A DNA stretch of 35,120 nt from Corallococcus exercitus (GCF_003611585.1 NZ_RAVW01000038.1:1-35120); one strand, 5' to 3'. Shown: positions 15,601-24,340, counted from the stretch's first letter. Program-made: numbers and translations. Notes: a model not told the origin generated them from the letters alone.

Positions 15601-15931
15601 GCTAAGAAGGGCCGCTGACGGGGCCGCCCGAACGACGCTGCCGTCCGGTGGACAGGCCGTTGGATTCCCTTGGGGTGCACTCCTGCTCAGGCCGCGCTCG
15701 TATCAGGTGCGTGGCCGCGCCTGGCCCTGTGGGCTGTCTTGAACCATAACATCACGTGGCCTTGGTTGGCCCTCGTGCCAGGGCCACCCACGTACGCTCA
15801 GGCGTATACGTCGATGTCGGACGTCCTCCTGAACAACTCGGTCCAGTCTACTCGCGGAGCCCTCTCCTTCATCCGTTCCTCCTGGCCGTTGCTTCAAGCG
15901 CCGCGCGCACGTCCTCCGCGCCTGCTGGGAG
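15601..15931 (-). repeat. Direct repeat copy B: degenerate remnant, probably of an IS91-type transposase tail
   Basis: Partner of 10591-10922. On the minus strand it reads NGQEERMKERAPR and then VDWTELFRRTSDIDVYA before a stop, followed by a shifted segment that aligns with the LALA-GPPQAAWC end of copy A. The Cys-rich stretch expected after DVFAC in a full transposase is missing at the same place in both copies. It lies in the 522-bp gene-free stretch 15520-16041. The AT-rich 15520-15600 probably carries the promoter of the nuclease-like gene, and 15932-16041 that of the next lipoprotein, though I could not identify boxes in either. Confidence 0.6.
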
Positions 15932-16041
15932 TTTCTTCCTGGAGCATTGAATGCGCCATCCCCCGGAAGAGGTAAAGACAGTCAACGTCCGTCTGGACAT
16001 CCTGCGCCCGAACACCGACCTTCTGGGGGCGTCACACAGGC

Positions 16042-16668
16042 ATGAAGACTCATCGGATGTTGGCAGTGGTCGCGGGAATGTTCCTGGCGGGTTGCGGCGG
16101 CGGTGACGACCCGGGGGAGGACAATACGCCCCCGGTGATGTGCTCCTCGGCGAACTGCACGGGCTGCTGTTTCAACAACACCTGCCAGACGGGAAACACC
16201 GCTTCCGCGTGTGGAAAGGCCGGGGCCGCGTGCAAGGCGTGCGACACGGCCCAGGTCTGCAAGACGGATCAGACGTGTGGTGCGGATCCGGCGGGTGTCT
16301 GGTTCGTCCAGCCCACGTCCGCTCAAATCACGGCCAGCAACAACGGCACGGCCTGGGATGCGGATGGCTCCGCGCCGGATGTCTTCGTGGAGATGCTGTG
16401 TCCGGGGGCGACGGCGTCCTCCTTCACGCCGGAAGTAGAGAGCTATACGCCCGCGTGGGCTTCGGGGGGCTGCACCGCCACGGCGGCTCGTCTGCTCGCG
16501 GAGCCCTGGGCCTTCCGCGTCTGGGACAGTGATGTCAGCGTCAATGACACCATCACCGGTGTCCTCCTGTATCAGCTCAAGGAGCAGGACCTCTCCGCAG
16601 GCCGTGTCACACTTCAGCCTTCGGGAGGAATGACGTCCATCACCCTCGGCGTGCGGAAGCAACCGTAG
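16042..16668 (+). CDS. Cys-rich lipoprotein, possible C2-like C-terminal domain
   Basis: A 208-aa protein with a canonical lipoprotein signal (MLAVVAGMFLAGC). Residues 30-80 carry a compact Cys-rich module (CSSANCTGCCFNNTC, then ACGKAGAACKAC and VCKTDQTC) with about a dozen Cys, probably disulfide-bonded on the cell surface. From about residue 85 there is a beta-rich domain with DGSAPDVFVEM and FRVWDSDVSVNDTITGV. This resembles the strand-Asp-strand pattern of C2-type calcium/lipid-binding domains; that part is a suggestion only. Such Cys-module lipoproteins are common in myxobacteria. GC content is back to host level, so the island has ended. Its function is unknown. Confidence 0.8.
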   Translation: MKTHRMLAVVAGMFLAGCGGGDDPGEDNTPPVMCSSANCTGCCFNNTCQTGNTASACGKAGAACKACDTAQVCKTDQTCGADPAGVWFVQPTSAQITASNNGTAWDADGSAPDVFVEMLCPGATASSFTPEVESYTPAWASGGCTATAARLLAEPWAFRVWDSDVSVNDTITGVLLYQLKEQDLSAGRVTLQPSGGMTSITLGVRKQP

Positions 16669-16680
16669 GGCGCGAACCAA

Positions 16681-16707
16681 GGCCTGCCCGGGCTATCATG
16701 GCAGGCC
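16681..16707 (+). promoter_or_regulatory. Perfect hairpin abutting the start codon of CPBP copy 2
   Basis: GGCCTGCC (16681-16688) and GGCAGGCC (16700-16707) form an 8-bp stem with an 11-nt loop, ending on the base just before the ATG at 16708. It begins 12 bp after the preceding stop. It could terminate the lipoprotein transcript or block initiation of the protease gene; the only purine-rich bases before that ATG are inside the stem. Confidence 0.45.
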
Positions 16708-17628
16708 ATGGATTTCCCTTCCGAGCCAACTCCCGCCAGTCCTCCAGCTCCCGAGACGCTGCGCCCGCGCGTGTGGTCGGTATTCATCGCGTTCGTGCTC
16801 CTGCTGGTGACGCTCATCGTCGCGAGCACCATCGTGGCCGGCATCGCGGCGACCATCGAGATTTCGCAAACCGGCATCGATACCCGGGACAGCGCAGCCA
16901 TGGCGGCGCTGATGGAGAAGCTCAAGGTCATGCCCTGGCTGCACGTCGTGGGTGTGATGATGTCCAGCACCCTGGCGCTCACGATCTCGCTCCTGGGTGG
17001 TTGGTTGTCGCCGACCCCCCTGCAAGACCGGCTGCGCGTTCGAGCCGGAGCGCCGCTGCCCGCATGGGCCTGGGTCGCCGCGCTGGTGGGCTGCTTCGTC
17101 GTGGGGCAGGCCATGGAGAGCCTGTCGGTGCTCTCAGGCGTATGGGATTACGCGGTGTCGCTGAAGGGTTTGCAGGCCACGAGCCAGGGTTCAGTCGTGA
17201 CCTTCGCGGTGCTGTTGTTCTTCGGCTCGCTGGTCGCGGGAACGGCGGAGGAGCTCTTCTTCCGAGGCTACGTGCAGACGCGCCTCGTGGCGCGATGGGG
17301 ACGCACGGCCGGCATCGCGGGAGCAGCGACCCTCTTCGGCCTCATGCACCTGGACCCCATCCACAGCCCCATGGCCCTGGGAATGGGGCTGTTCCTGGGC
17401 TGGCTCGCGGAGCGCACGGGAAGCCTGCGCCTGCCCATCTTCGTCCACGTCTTCAACAACCTGACGTCGTTCCTGTTGTCCCGCTACGCACCGTCCACCA
17501 CGGAGTTTCCGACCTCCGTGCACGTGACGCTGCTGGCGGTGTGCTCACTGGCATTCGTGGGAGCGGTGATGGCGCTGCGGCGGATGGAGGTCCAGTCCCC
17601 AGAGCCGGCGGTGCTCGCAGGCTCATGA
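16708..17628 (+). CDS. CPBP-family intramembrane metalloprotease (copy 2)
   Basis: A 306-aa protein closely paralogous to 7391-8305. The segments AEELFFRGYVQTRLV, RLPIFVHVFNN and GAATLFGL are identical, and identity is high throughout the second half. Motif residues are E181, E182, R186, His214 (FGLMHLDP) and the HVFNN pair, so the active site is intact. The transmembrane layout is the same. The first 20 residues differ (Pro/Ala-rich). The bases just before the ATG also resemble copy 1 (CTATC...GCC directly before ATG), suggesting the duplication included the leader. It converges with the sulfatase-fold gene, with 3 bp between the stops. The substrate is unknown. Confidence 0.9.
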   Translation: MDFPSEPTPASPPAPETLRPRVWSVFIAFVLLLVTLIVASTIVAGIAATIEISQTGIDTRDSAAMAALMEKLKVMPWLHVVGVMMSSTLALTISLLGGWLSPTPLQDRLRVRAGAPLPAWAWVAALVGCFVVGQAMESLSVLSGVWDYAVSLKGLQATSQGSVVTFAVLLFFGSLVAGTAEELFFRGYVQTRLVARWGRTAGIAGAATLFGLMHLDPIHSPMALGMGLFLGWLAERTGSLRLPIFVHVFNNLTSFLLSRYAPSTTEFPTSVHVTLLAVCSLAFVGAVMALRRMEVQSPEPAVLAGS

Positions 17629-17631
17629 GCG

Positions 17632-19734
17632 TCAGGGGCCCACGGCGCCGCGAGCCTCGCCCGTCGCATCCGACAGCTCCGCCGCCAGCTTCTCCCTCAG
17701 CGTGGCCACGACGGTCGGATGGTCTCCGGCCACGTCGCGCAGCTCCGAAGGATCCGACACCGTGTCGAAGAGCTGCACCCGCACCCCGTCCGGCGTGGGC
17801 AGCTCCAACAGCTTCCACCGCCCCAGGTAGATCCCCCGGTGCCGCGCGCGGCGCACCGGCCCTTCCCACTCCGGCTTGAGGGCAATCTCCCCCGTGTCGC
17901 CTTCCACCATCGCAATCTCATACAGCCACGGATACGGCATGCGCACCGTCTGGTACGGCTGACCATCCCGGTCGCTGAACCACACGTCTGTCTCAATCAG
18001 CGCGGGCACATCCGGCAGTGGCTTGGGCTCCGCGCCCGGCCTCGCCAGCGACGCCAACGAGCGCCCCCGGAACGACTCCGGCGCTGGCACACCCAGCAGG
18101 TCCAGCACCGTGGGCGCCACATCCAGCGAGCGCGCCCGCTGCGCCACCTCCCGCCCTGACGCCACCTGCCCGGGCAGCCGCACCGCGAACGGGATGCGCA
18201 GCCCCGCGCTGCCCCACAGGTGGTCACCGTGCCCCTGGCCCAGGCCCTCGTCCTCCAGGTGCTCGCCATGGTCTGACAGCAGGACCACCAGCGTGTCGTC
18301 CCACCGGCCCCGCCGCTCCAGGTCCGAGCGCACGCTCCCCACGAGCCCATCGAACGTGCGCACCGCCGCGTCGTAGTTCGCCCCCAGCGCCGCGACGTCC
18401 TCCGGCGTGGTCGCGGGCGCGTTCGGATCCACCTCCATCCGAGGCGTCGCCCCGAAGCGCCAGGGCCCCCGGTAACCGTGCTCCACGTACTGTCCCTCCT
18501 GCGGCCACGGCGCGGCGTAGGGGAAGTGCGTGGACGACGCGAACACCACCAGCGCGAACGGCGCGTTCTCCGGCATCCCATCCAGCACGTGCCGCACCCG
18601 CGTGCGCAGCGGGGCAGGGTCCGTCAGCTCCGGGAACTCGCCCCGTTCCTTGAACAGCCCCGGCGCCAGCGCCGTCCACGGCAGCAGGGCCACGTGGGTG
18701 ATCAGCATCCGCTGCCGCACCAGGTCCGGGAAGCGGAAGTCCGGCGCGGACACCACCTGGAAGCCGTACGGGAAGCGCGAGAAGTGGTCCCCCGCGTAGT
18801 CCGCCACCACCGCCGTGCGGTAGCCCTGCGCTCCCAGCGCCGTGGCCAGCGTGGTGAGCTTCGCCTCGCGCGCCTCGCGTCCCACCAGCGTGTGCACCAC
18901 CGGATGCTCGCCCGCGTACTGCGACGTGAGCAGCGTCGTCCACGACGGCGCCGTGCGAGGCACCTGCACCACCGTGTCGTTGAAGCGCGTGCCTTCCCCC
19001 ATCAGCCGGTCGATGTTCGGAGACGTGGCCCGCGAGTAGCCGTTGCCCGACAGGTGGTCCGGCCGGAGCCCGTCCGACGCCAGGATGAGCAGGTTCGGCC
19101 GCGCGGGAGCGCTGGCCTCCGCACTGCCCGCCGTCCGCGCCAGCCCCAGCCCCGTGAAGCCCGCCACCACCGCCGCGGCCGTCACGCCGCCCAGCACGCC
19201 ACGCCAGCGGGTGGACTCCGACAACCACCGGCCCACCACCGCCAGCACGCTCAACACCGGCAGCACCAGCGCCGCCATGTACCAGCCCGAAGGCTGCGTG
19301 CCACTCAAGCCCCGCAGCAGCGCCGCCGTCACCTCCGAGCGCGCGTACAGCGTCGCCGCGTACAGGTGCGGATGCCTCGCCATGTCCCCGGCCATCAGGA
19401 ACGCCTCCACCACCAGGCACCCCAGGCCGCTCAGCCAGAACACCGCGCGCCGGCTCCGCTCCGCCGCCCACAAGCCGGCTCCCAGCAGCGCCCCCAGCAC
19501 CAGCCCCACCGTGCAGTACGCGCCAATGAGCCGCGCCACCTGCCACAGCACCACGCTCCGCCACGTGTTCCAGACGTACTCCGTGACGATGCCGCTCTCG
19601 TTCCCCTGGTAACCCAGTTGCATGTTCAGCAGGGCACAGAGCGTGTAGAGCACCAGGAAGACAAGCAGGCCCGCCCGGCAGCCAAGCAGGAGGGCGCGGG
19701 CGAGCGTCGGCGGTGTACGGGCGAAGGCGGGCAT
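17632..19734 (-). CDS. Membrane-anchored sulfatase/phosphoglycerol-transferase-fold enzyme
   Basis: A 700-aa protein. The first 200 residues hold about four to five transmembrane helices (for example AGLLVFLVLYTLCALLNM, AYCTVGLVLGALLGAGLW, AALVLPVLSVLAVVG). An alkaline-phosphatase-superfamily domain follows from about residue 212. Metal-binding segments are RPNLLILASDGLRPDH (Asp221), LVVLLSDHGEH and GQGHGDHLWG. The position of the sulfatase Cys/Ser in CxPSR is Thr261 in PRTAPSW, so formylglycine cannot form and Thr is the expected nucleophile, as in LtaS- and phosphoethanolamine-transferase-like enzymes. The role is probably transfer or hydrolysis of a phosphate or sulfate group on an envelope polymer or lipid outside the membrane. 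The ATG at 19734 directly precedes the first helix. Confidence 0.88.
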   Translation of the reverse strand: MPAFARTPPTLARALLLGCRAGLLVFLVLYTLCALLNMQLGYQGNESGIVTEYVWNTWRSVVLWQVARLIGAYCTVGLVLGALLGAGLWAAERSRRAVFWLSGLGCLVVEAFLMAGDMARHPHLYAATLYARSEVTAALLRGLSGTQPSGWYMAALVLPVLSVLAVVGRWLSESTRWRGVLGGVTAAAVVAGFTGLGLARTAGSAEASAPARPNLLILASDGLRPDHLSGNGYSRATSPNIDRLMGEGTRFNDTVVQVPRTAPSWTTLLTSQYAGEHPVVHTLVGREAREAKLTTLATALGAQGYRTAVVADYAGDHFSRFPYGFQVVSAPDFRFPDLVRQRMLITHVALLPWTALAPGLFKERGEFPELTDPAPLRTRVRHVLDGMPENAPFALVVFASSTHFPYAAPWPQEGQYVEHGYRGPWRFGATPRMEVDPNAPATTPEDVAALGANYDAAVRTFDGLVGSVRSDLERRGRWDDTLVVLLSDHGEHLEDEGLGQGHGDHLWGSAGLRIPFAVRLPGQVASGREVAQRARSLDVAPTVLDLLGVPAPESFRGRSLASLARPGAEPKPLPDVPALIETDVWFSDRDGQPYQTVRMPYPWLYEIAMVEGDTGEIALKPEWEGPVRRARHRGIYLGRWKLLELPTPDGVRVQLFDTVSDPSELRDVAGDHPTVVATLREKLAAELSDATGEARGAVGP

Positions 19735-19970
19735 CCTGGGGCAGCGTGGTCACGAATCCCACGGCGGCCACCCCACGCCCGGAGGGAGTGCCCACGCCCG
19801 GACGGACGGGGGGCCGGAATTCCGCTCCGGGTGTCTCCCAGGCCGGTTTTCCGGGCCCCGCACACCCGCGTCCCGCTTCTTTCTCCTGGCCCTGTCACTG
19901 GACTGGCGAGCAGGGGTTGCGGGCTCTAGTGTTCAGGCGCCTCTTTCTTCACCCGGGAGCCGGAACGCCC

Positions 19971-22900
19971 ATGTCCTTTACCCACCTTCACCTCCACACC
20001 CTCTATTCGCTGCTGGATGGGGCCATCCGGATGAAGGACCTCATCAAGACGGTGAAGGAGAAGGGCATGTCGAGCGTGGCCGTGACGGACCACGGCAACA
20101 TGTTCGGCACCATCGACTTCTACAAGAAGGCGAAGGACGCCGGCATCAAGCCCATCCTCGGGCTGGAGGCGTACGTCGCGGGGCCCAAGGGGCGCGAGGA
20201 CCGCTCGGAGAAGGTGGCCCACCACCTCATCCTCCTGGCCAAGAACGCGGAGGGCTACGCGAACCTGCGCTACCTGTCCTCCACCGCGTACATGAACGGG
20301 TTCTACTACCACCCGCGCATCGACAAGCAGGTGCTCGCGGAGCACAGCAAGGGGCTCGTCGGCCTCACCGCGTGCCTGGGCGGTGAAGTGACCAGCGCGT
20401 GCTTCCGCGGCGACATGGACAACGCCCGCCGCGTGGCCGCCGAGTACAAGGGCATCTTCGAGCCCGACAGCTTCTACCTGGAAGTCCAGTCCAACGGCAT
20501 GGTCGAGCAGGACAAGGCCAACGAGAACCTGAAGCAGCTGTCGCGCGACCTGGACATCCCGCTCGTCGCCACCGCGGACGCGCACTACATCAAACGCGAG
20601 GACGCCAAGGCGCACGAGCTGCTCATGTGCATCGCCAGCGGCAAGACGCTGGCGGACAACAAGCGCCTGCGCCACTCCACCGACAAGCTCTACGTCACCA
20701 GCCCGGAGGAGATGCTCGGCTTCTTCGCGGACTCGCCGGAGGCCGTGCACAACAGCATGCGCATCGCGGAGATGTGCAACGTGGAGCTGAAGCTGGGCAA
20801 GCCCATGCTCCCCACGTTCAAGGTGCCGGACGGCCACACGCCGGACACCTTCATGTCGGAGCTGGCCTACGAGGGCCTGCGCCAGCGCTTCAAGGAGCTG
20901 GAGGGCCAGTACCCCATCGACCGCGAGCAGTACCAGGCGCGCCTCACGCTGGAGCTGGGCGTCATCCAGCGCATGGGCTTCAGCGGCTACTTCCTCATCG
21001 TCCAGGACTTCATCAACTGGGCCAAGGACCACAACATCCCGGTGGGCCCGGGCCGTGGCTCCGGCGCCGGTTCGCTCGTCGCCTACGCGCTGCGCATCAC
21101 CGACCTGGACCCCATCCCGTACAACCTCCTCTTCGAGCGCTTCCTCAACCCGGAGCGCGTGTCGATGCCGGACTTCGATATCGACTTCTGCCAGGACCGG
21201 CGCGACGAGGTCATCAAGTACGTGGGCCGCAAGTACGGCGAGATGAACGTGGGGCAGATCATCACGTTCGGCTCGCTCAAGGCCAAGAGCGTGCTGCGCG
21301 ACGTGTGCCGCGTCTTCGGCCTGCCCTTCAGCGAAGGCGACCGCATCGCCAAGCTGGTGCCCGAGGTCCTCAACATCACCTTGAAGGAGGCCATCGAGAT
21401 GGAGCCTCGCCTCAAGGAGATGATCGAAAAGCCCCAGAACATCGGCGAGGTGGAGGGCAACCCCGTCACCACCAAGGACGTGCTCGAAATCGCGCTCGCG
21501 CTGGAGGGCCTGCACCGCCAGCCCGGCATGCACGCCGCGGGCGTGGTCATCGCGGACAAGCCGCTCTGGGAGTTCGTGCCCGTCTACCAGCCGCCGGGTG
21601 AGAAGATCCTCATCACCCAGTTCGCCAAGGACGAGGTGGAGGCCGCGGGCCTGGTGAAGTTCGACTTCCTGGGTCTGAAGACGCTCACCGTCATCCAGCA
21701 CGCGCTGGACCTGGTGAACCGCAACCACGGCAAGGACATCAAGCGGCACGAGATCCCGCTTCACGACGAGAAGATGTGGCAGTTGATGGCGGAGGGCGAC
21801 ACCGCCGGCGTCTTCCAGATGGAGTCCAGCGGCTTCACCGAAATGGTGATGAAGCTGAAGCCCACCTGCTTCGAAGACGTCATCGCCGCGGGCGCGCTCT
21901 ACCGCCCGGGTCCGCTGGACTCCGGCATGGTGGACGTCTTCATCAACCGCAAGCACGGCCGGGAGAAGGTGGCCTACCCGCACCCCAACCTGGAGCCGGT
22001 GCTCAAGGACACCTACGGCGTCATCGTCTACCAGGAACAGGTGATGCAGATCTCCCAGGTGCTGGGAGGCTACACCCTGGGCCGCGCGGACCTCCTTCGC
22101 CGCGCGATGGGCAAGAAGAAGGCCGAGGTCATGCAGGCCGAGCGGGCCGGCTTCCTGGAGGGCTGCAAGACCAACAACGTGGACCTGAAGGTCGCGGGCG
22201 AAATCTTCGACCTGATGGAGAAGTTCGCCGAGTACGGCTTCAACAAGAGCCACTCCGCGGCGTACGGCCTGGTCACCATCCACACGGCGTGGCTCAAGGC
22301 CCACTACCCGTGCGAATTCATGGCCGCCCTTCTCACCAGCGAGAAGGACAACACCGACAAGGTGGTGAAGCACATCGGCGAGGCCCGCGAGTCGGGCACG
22401 CAGGTGCTGCCGCCGGACGTGAACCAGTCCGACATGGCCTTCGGCGCGGTGGAGGGGAAGATCCGCTTCGGCCTGGGCGCCATCAAGGGCGTGGGCGAGG
22501 GCGCCATCGAGTCCATCCTGGAGGCGCGCAAGGAAGGCCCCTTCAAGAGCCTCTTCGACTTCTGCGAGCGCGTGGACGGCCGCCGCGTCAACCGCAAGGT
22601 GCTGGAAGCGCTGGTGAAGGCGGGCGCCTTCGACTTCGAGAAGCGCCCCCGCGCGCAGCTGTTCGAAACGATCGAGCGCGCGATGAACCGCGGCTCCTCC
22701 AGCCAGAAGGACAAGGCCGCGGGGCAGAGCTCGCTGTTCGGCATGCTCACGGGCCCCGCGTCCGCCGGCACCGGCCTCAAGGACGACTACGCGCAGGTGG
22801 AGGAGTGGCCGGAGAAGGAGCGCCTGGCCTACGAGAAGGAGGCCATCGGCTTCTACGTGTCCGGCCACCCGCTGTACCAGTACGAGAAGGAGCTCAAGCG

Positions 22901-23516
22901 CTACGCGCGGCCCATCACCGCCGTGCAGCGCGCGCGCCGCGACGAGAAGCTCACCGTGGCGGGCATCATCACCGTGCTGCGCGAGCGCCCCACGAAGACG
23001 GGCAAGCGCATGGCGTGGGTCACCATCGAGGACCTGTCCGGCTCCACAGAGCTGGTGTGCTTCCCGGGCAAGGACGGCACGCGCAACGTGATGGGCAAGG
23101 ACGGCAAGTGGTCCAAGCAGGGCCCCAAGCCGGGATACGAGCACTGGGAGCACCTGCTCAAGTCGGACGACCCCATCCTCGTCACCGGCACCGTGCAGAT
23201 TTCGCAGCGCGATGAGAACACGCCCACCGCGGAGCTCATCGTCGAGGACATCCAGAGCCTCAAGGCCGTGCGTGAGAAGCGCACCAAGCGCCTGGAGCTG
23301 CGCCTGCCCGCGGACGTCGTCACGGAGGAGCGGCTGGCCAAGCTCAACGAGCTGGCGAAGAAGTACGCGGGCGCGACGCCGGTGGCGGTGAGCGTGCTGT
23401 TCCCAGGGGAAGCGGAGGCGCACATCTCCGGCACCACCCTCAAGGTGCAGGTGAACGACGATTTGCTCCTCGCGGTGGACCGCCTCTTCGGGCAGAAGGT
23501 CGTGGAGTTCGGCTGA
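19971..23516 (+). CDS. dnaE: DNA polymerase III subunit alpha
   Basis: A 1181-aa catalytic subunit of the replicative polymerase, close to the usual length of about 1160. It opens with the PHP domain (THLHLHTLYSLLDGAI and VTDHGNMFG). The family-C polymerase core has catalytic aspartates in PDFDIDF (residues 401 and 403, the same numbers as in E. coli) and in KFDFLGL (about 565). The helix-hairpin-helix part (FGLGAIKGVGEGAI) and an OB-fold region (VAGIITVLRERPTKTGKRMAWVTIEDL) follow. It is DnaE rather than PolC or DnaE2, being full length with a beta-binding C-terminal half. The ATG at 19971 fits the family start exactly; the open frame continues upstream but has no similarity there. It acts with the clamp and clamp loader in chromosome replication. 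An SDR gene follows 20 bp later and is probably co-transcribed. Confidence 0.98.
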   Translation: MSFTHLHLHTLYSLLDGAIRMKDLIKTVKEKGMSSVAVTDHGNMFGTIDFYKKAKDAGIKPILGLEAYVAGPKGREDRSEKVAHHLILLAKNAEGYANLRYLSSTAYMNGFYYHPRIDKQVLAEHSKGLVGLTACLGGEVTSACFRGDMDNARRVAAEYKGIFEPDSFYLEVQSNGMVEQDKANENLKQLSRDLDIPLVATADAHYIKREDAKAHELLMCIASGKTLADNKRLRHSTDKLYVTSPEEMLGFFADSPEAVHNSMRIAEMCNVELKLGKPMLPTFKVPDGHTPDTFMSELAYEGLRQRFKELEGQYPIDREQYQARLTLELGVIQRMGFSGYFLIVQDFINWAKDHNIPVGPGRGSGAGSLVAYALRITDLDPIPYNLLFERFLNPERVSMPDFDIDFCQDRRDEVIKYVGRKYGEMNVGQIITFGSLKAKSVLRDVCRVFGLPFSEGDRIAKLVPEVLNITLKEAIEMEPRLKEMIEKPQNIGEVEGNPVTTKDVLEIALALEGLHRQPGMHAAGVVIADKPLWEFVPVYQPPGEKILITQFAKDEVEAAGLVKFDFLGLKTLTVIQHALDLVNRNHGKDIKRHEIPLHDEKMWQLMAEGDTAGVFQMESSGFTEMVMKLKPTCFEDVIAAGALYRPGPLDSGMVDVFINRKHGREKVAYPHPNLEPVLKDTYGVIVYQEQVMQISQVLGGYTLGRADLLRRAMGKKKAEVMQAERAGFLEGCKTNNVDLKVAGEIFDLMEKFAEYGFNKSHSAAYGLVTIHTAWLKAHYPCEFMAALLTSEKDNTDKVVKHIGEARESGTQVLPPDVNQSDMAFGAVEGKIRFGLGAIKGVGEGAIESILEARKEGPFKSLFDFCERVDGRRVNRKVLEALVKAGAFDFEKRPRAQLFETIERAMNRGSSSQKDKAAGQSSLFGMLTGPASAGTGLKDDYAQVEEWPEKERLAYEKEAIGFYVSGHPLYQYEKELKRYARPITAVQRARRDEKLTVAGIITVLRERPTKTGKRMAWVTIEDLSGSTELVCFPGKDGTRNVMGKDGKWSKQGPKPGYEHWEHLLKSDDPILVTGTVQISQRDENTPTAELIVEDIQSLKAVREKRTKRLELRLPADVVTEERLAKLNELAKKYAGATPVAVSVLFPGEAEAHISGTTLKVQVNDDLLLAVDRLFGQKVVEFG

Positions 23517-23536
23517 CAGCGAAAGGGAGCGACTCC

Positions 23537-24340
23537 ATGGCGGACAGCGTGTTCAAGGACGGGCTGCTCAAGGGCAAGACGGCGTTCGTCTCCGGCGGCA
23601 GCAGCGGCATCAACCTCGGCATCGCGACCGCGTTCGTGAAGGCGGGCGCGAAGGTGGCCATCAACGGCCGCAACGTGGAGAAGCTGGAGGGCGCGGTGAA
23701 GGGCCTCCAGGCCCACGGCACCGCGATGGGCGTGGCCGCCGACGTGCGCGACTACGCGTCCGTGGAGAAGGCGTTGCAGCAGGTGAAGGACGCGTACGGG
23801 GAAATCGACGTGCTGGTGTGCGGCGCCGCCGGCAACTTCCCCGCGCCCGCGCTGGGCATGTCCTCCAACGGCTTCAAGGCGGTGATGGACATCGACGTGC
23901 TGGGCACCTTCAACGTGTCCCGCGCCGCCTTCGAACACCTGCGCAAGCCGGGCGCCTCCGTCATCAACATCTCCGCGCCCCAGGCCTACCTGCCCATGGC
24001 CATGCAGGCCCACGTGTGCGCCGCCAAGGCCGGCGTGGACATGCTCACCCGCGTGCTCGCCATCGAGTGGGGCGGCGCGGGCGTGCGCATCAACGCCATC
24101 ACCCCGGGCCCCATCGAGGGCACGGAGGGCATGAGCCGCCTGGCCCCCTCGGAGGGCTCGCGCCAGAAGCTCGCGGAGGCCCTGCCGCTCCAGCGCTTCG
24201 GCACCCCGGACGACATCGCCCGCCTGGCCCTCTTCCTGTCCTCCGACGCCGCGTCCTTCATCACCGGCGCCATCATGGTGTGCGACGGCGGCCAGTCCCT
24301 CCTGGGCGGCGCCGCGCTCCTCCAGGCGATGAACGGCTGA
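23537..24340 (+). CDS. SDR-family oxidoreductase, 2,4-dienoyl-CoA reductase-like
   Basis: A 267-aa short-chain dehydrogenase with a Rossmann fold. The cofactor loop is SGGSSGINLGIA, and NGRNVEKLEG at the second strand suggests NADP. The segments GNFPAPALGMSSNGFKAVMD and NAITPGPIEGTEGMSRL strongly resemble bacterial and peroxisomal dienoyl-CoA reductases, which reduce the extra double bond in unsaturated fatty-acid oxidation. The usual catalytic Tyr four residues before Lys is absent (HVCAAKAGVD), as in that subfamily. A good Shine-Dalgarno (AAAGGGAG) precedes the ATG. It lies 20 bp after dnaE, so it probably shares its transcript although no functional link is evident. Confidence 0.9.
   Translation: MADSVFKDGLLKGKTAFVSGGSSGINLGIATAFVKAGAKVAINGRNVEKLEGAVKGLQAHGTAMGVAADVRDYASVEKALQQVKDAYGEIDVLVCGAAGNFPAPALGMSSNGFKAVMDIDVLGTFNVSRAAFEHLRKPGASVINISAPQAYLPMAMQAHVCAAKAGVDMLTRVLAIEWGGAGVRINAITPGPIEGTEGMSRLAPSEGSRQKLAEALPLQRFGTPDDIARLALFLSSDAASFITGAIMVCDGGQSLLGGAALLQAMNG

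Larger units (their letters stand above)
10591..15931. other. Accessory island bounded by imperfect direct repeats
   Basis: A block of about 5.3 kb bounded by the two related 330-bp repeats. It contains a dynamin-like GTPase gene (plus strand), an IS5-family element and a nuclease-like gene (minus strand). Composition differs from the surroundings: bases 12901-12960 have 29 G/C of 60 and 14941-15000 have 30 of 60, whereas 21001-21060 in dnaE have 39 of 60. Codons such as TTT, TTG, ATT, GAT and AAT are frequent in the two cargo genes. Flanking genes are ordinary host-type. Acquisition by transfer is inferred; no integrase or tRNA attachment site is visible. Confidence 0.65.

Noticed and set aside
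19911-19940. A possible sigma-54 promoter (TGGC...TTGC) upstream of dnaE
   Set aside because: The spacing between the two elements is two bases longer than the consensus allows.
19735-19970. Search for a small RNA or riboswitch between the sulfatase-fold gene and dnaE
   Set aside because: GC-rich divergent gap without a clear conserved fold or promoter boxes; nothing I could support.
19926-23423. A 1165-codon open frame antisense to dnaE
   Set aside because: It is a by-product of GC-rich third positions in dnaE; its composition is low-complexity (His, Arg, Val, Leu-rich) and no family motif appears.
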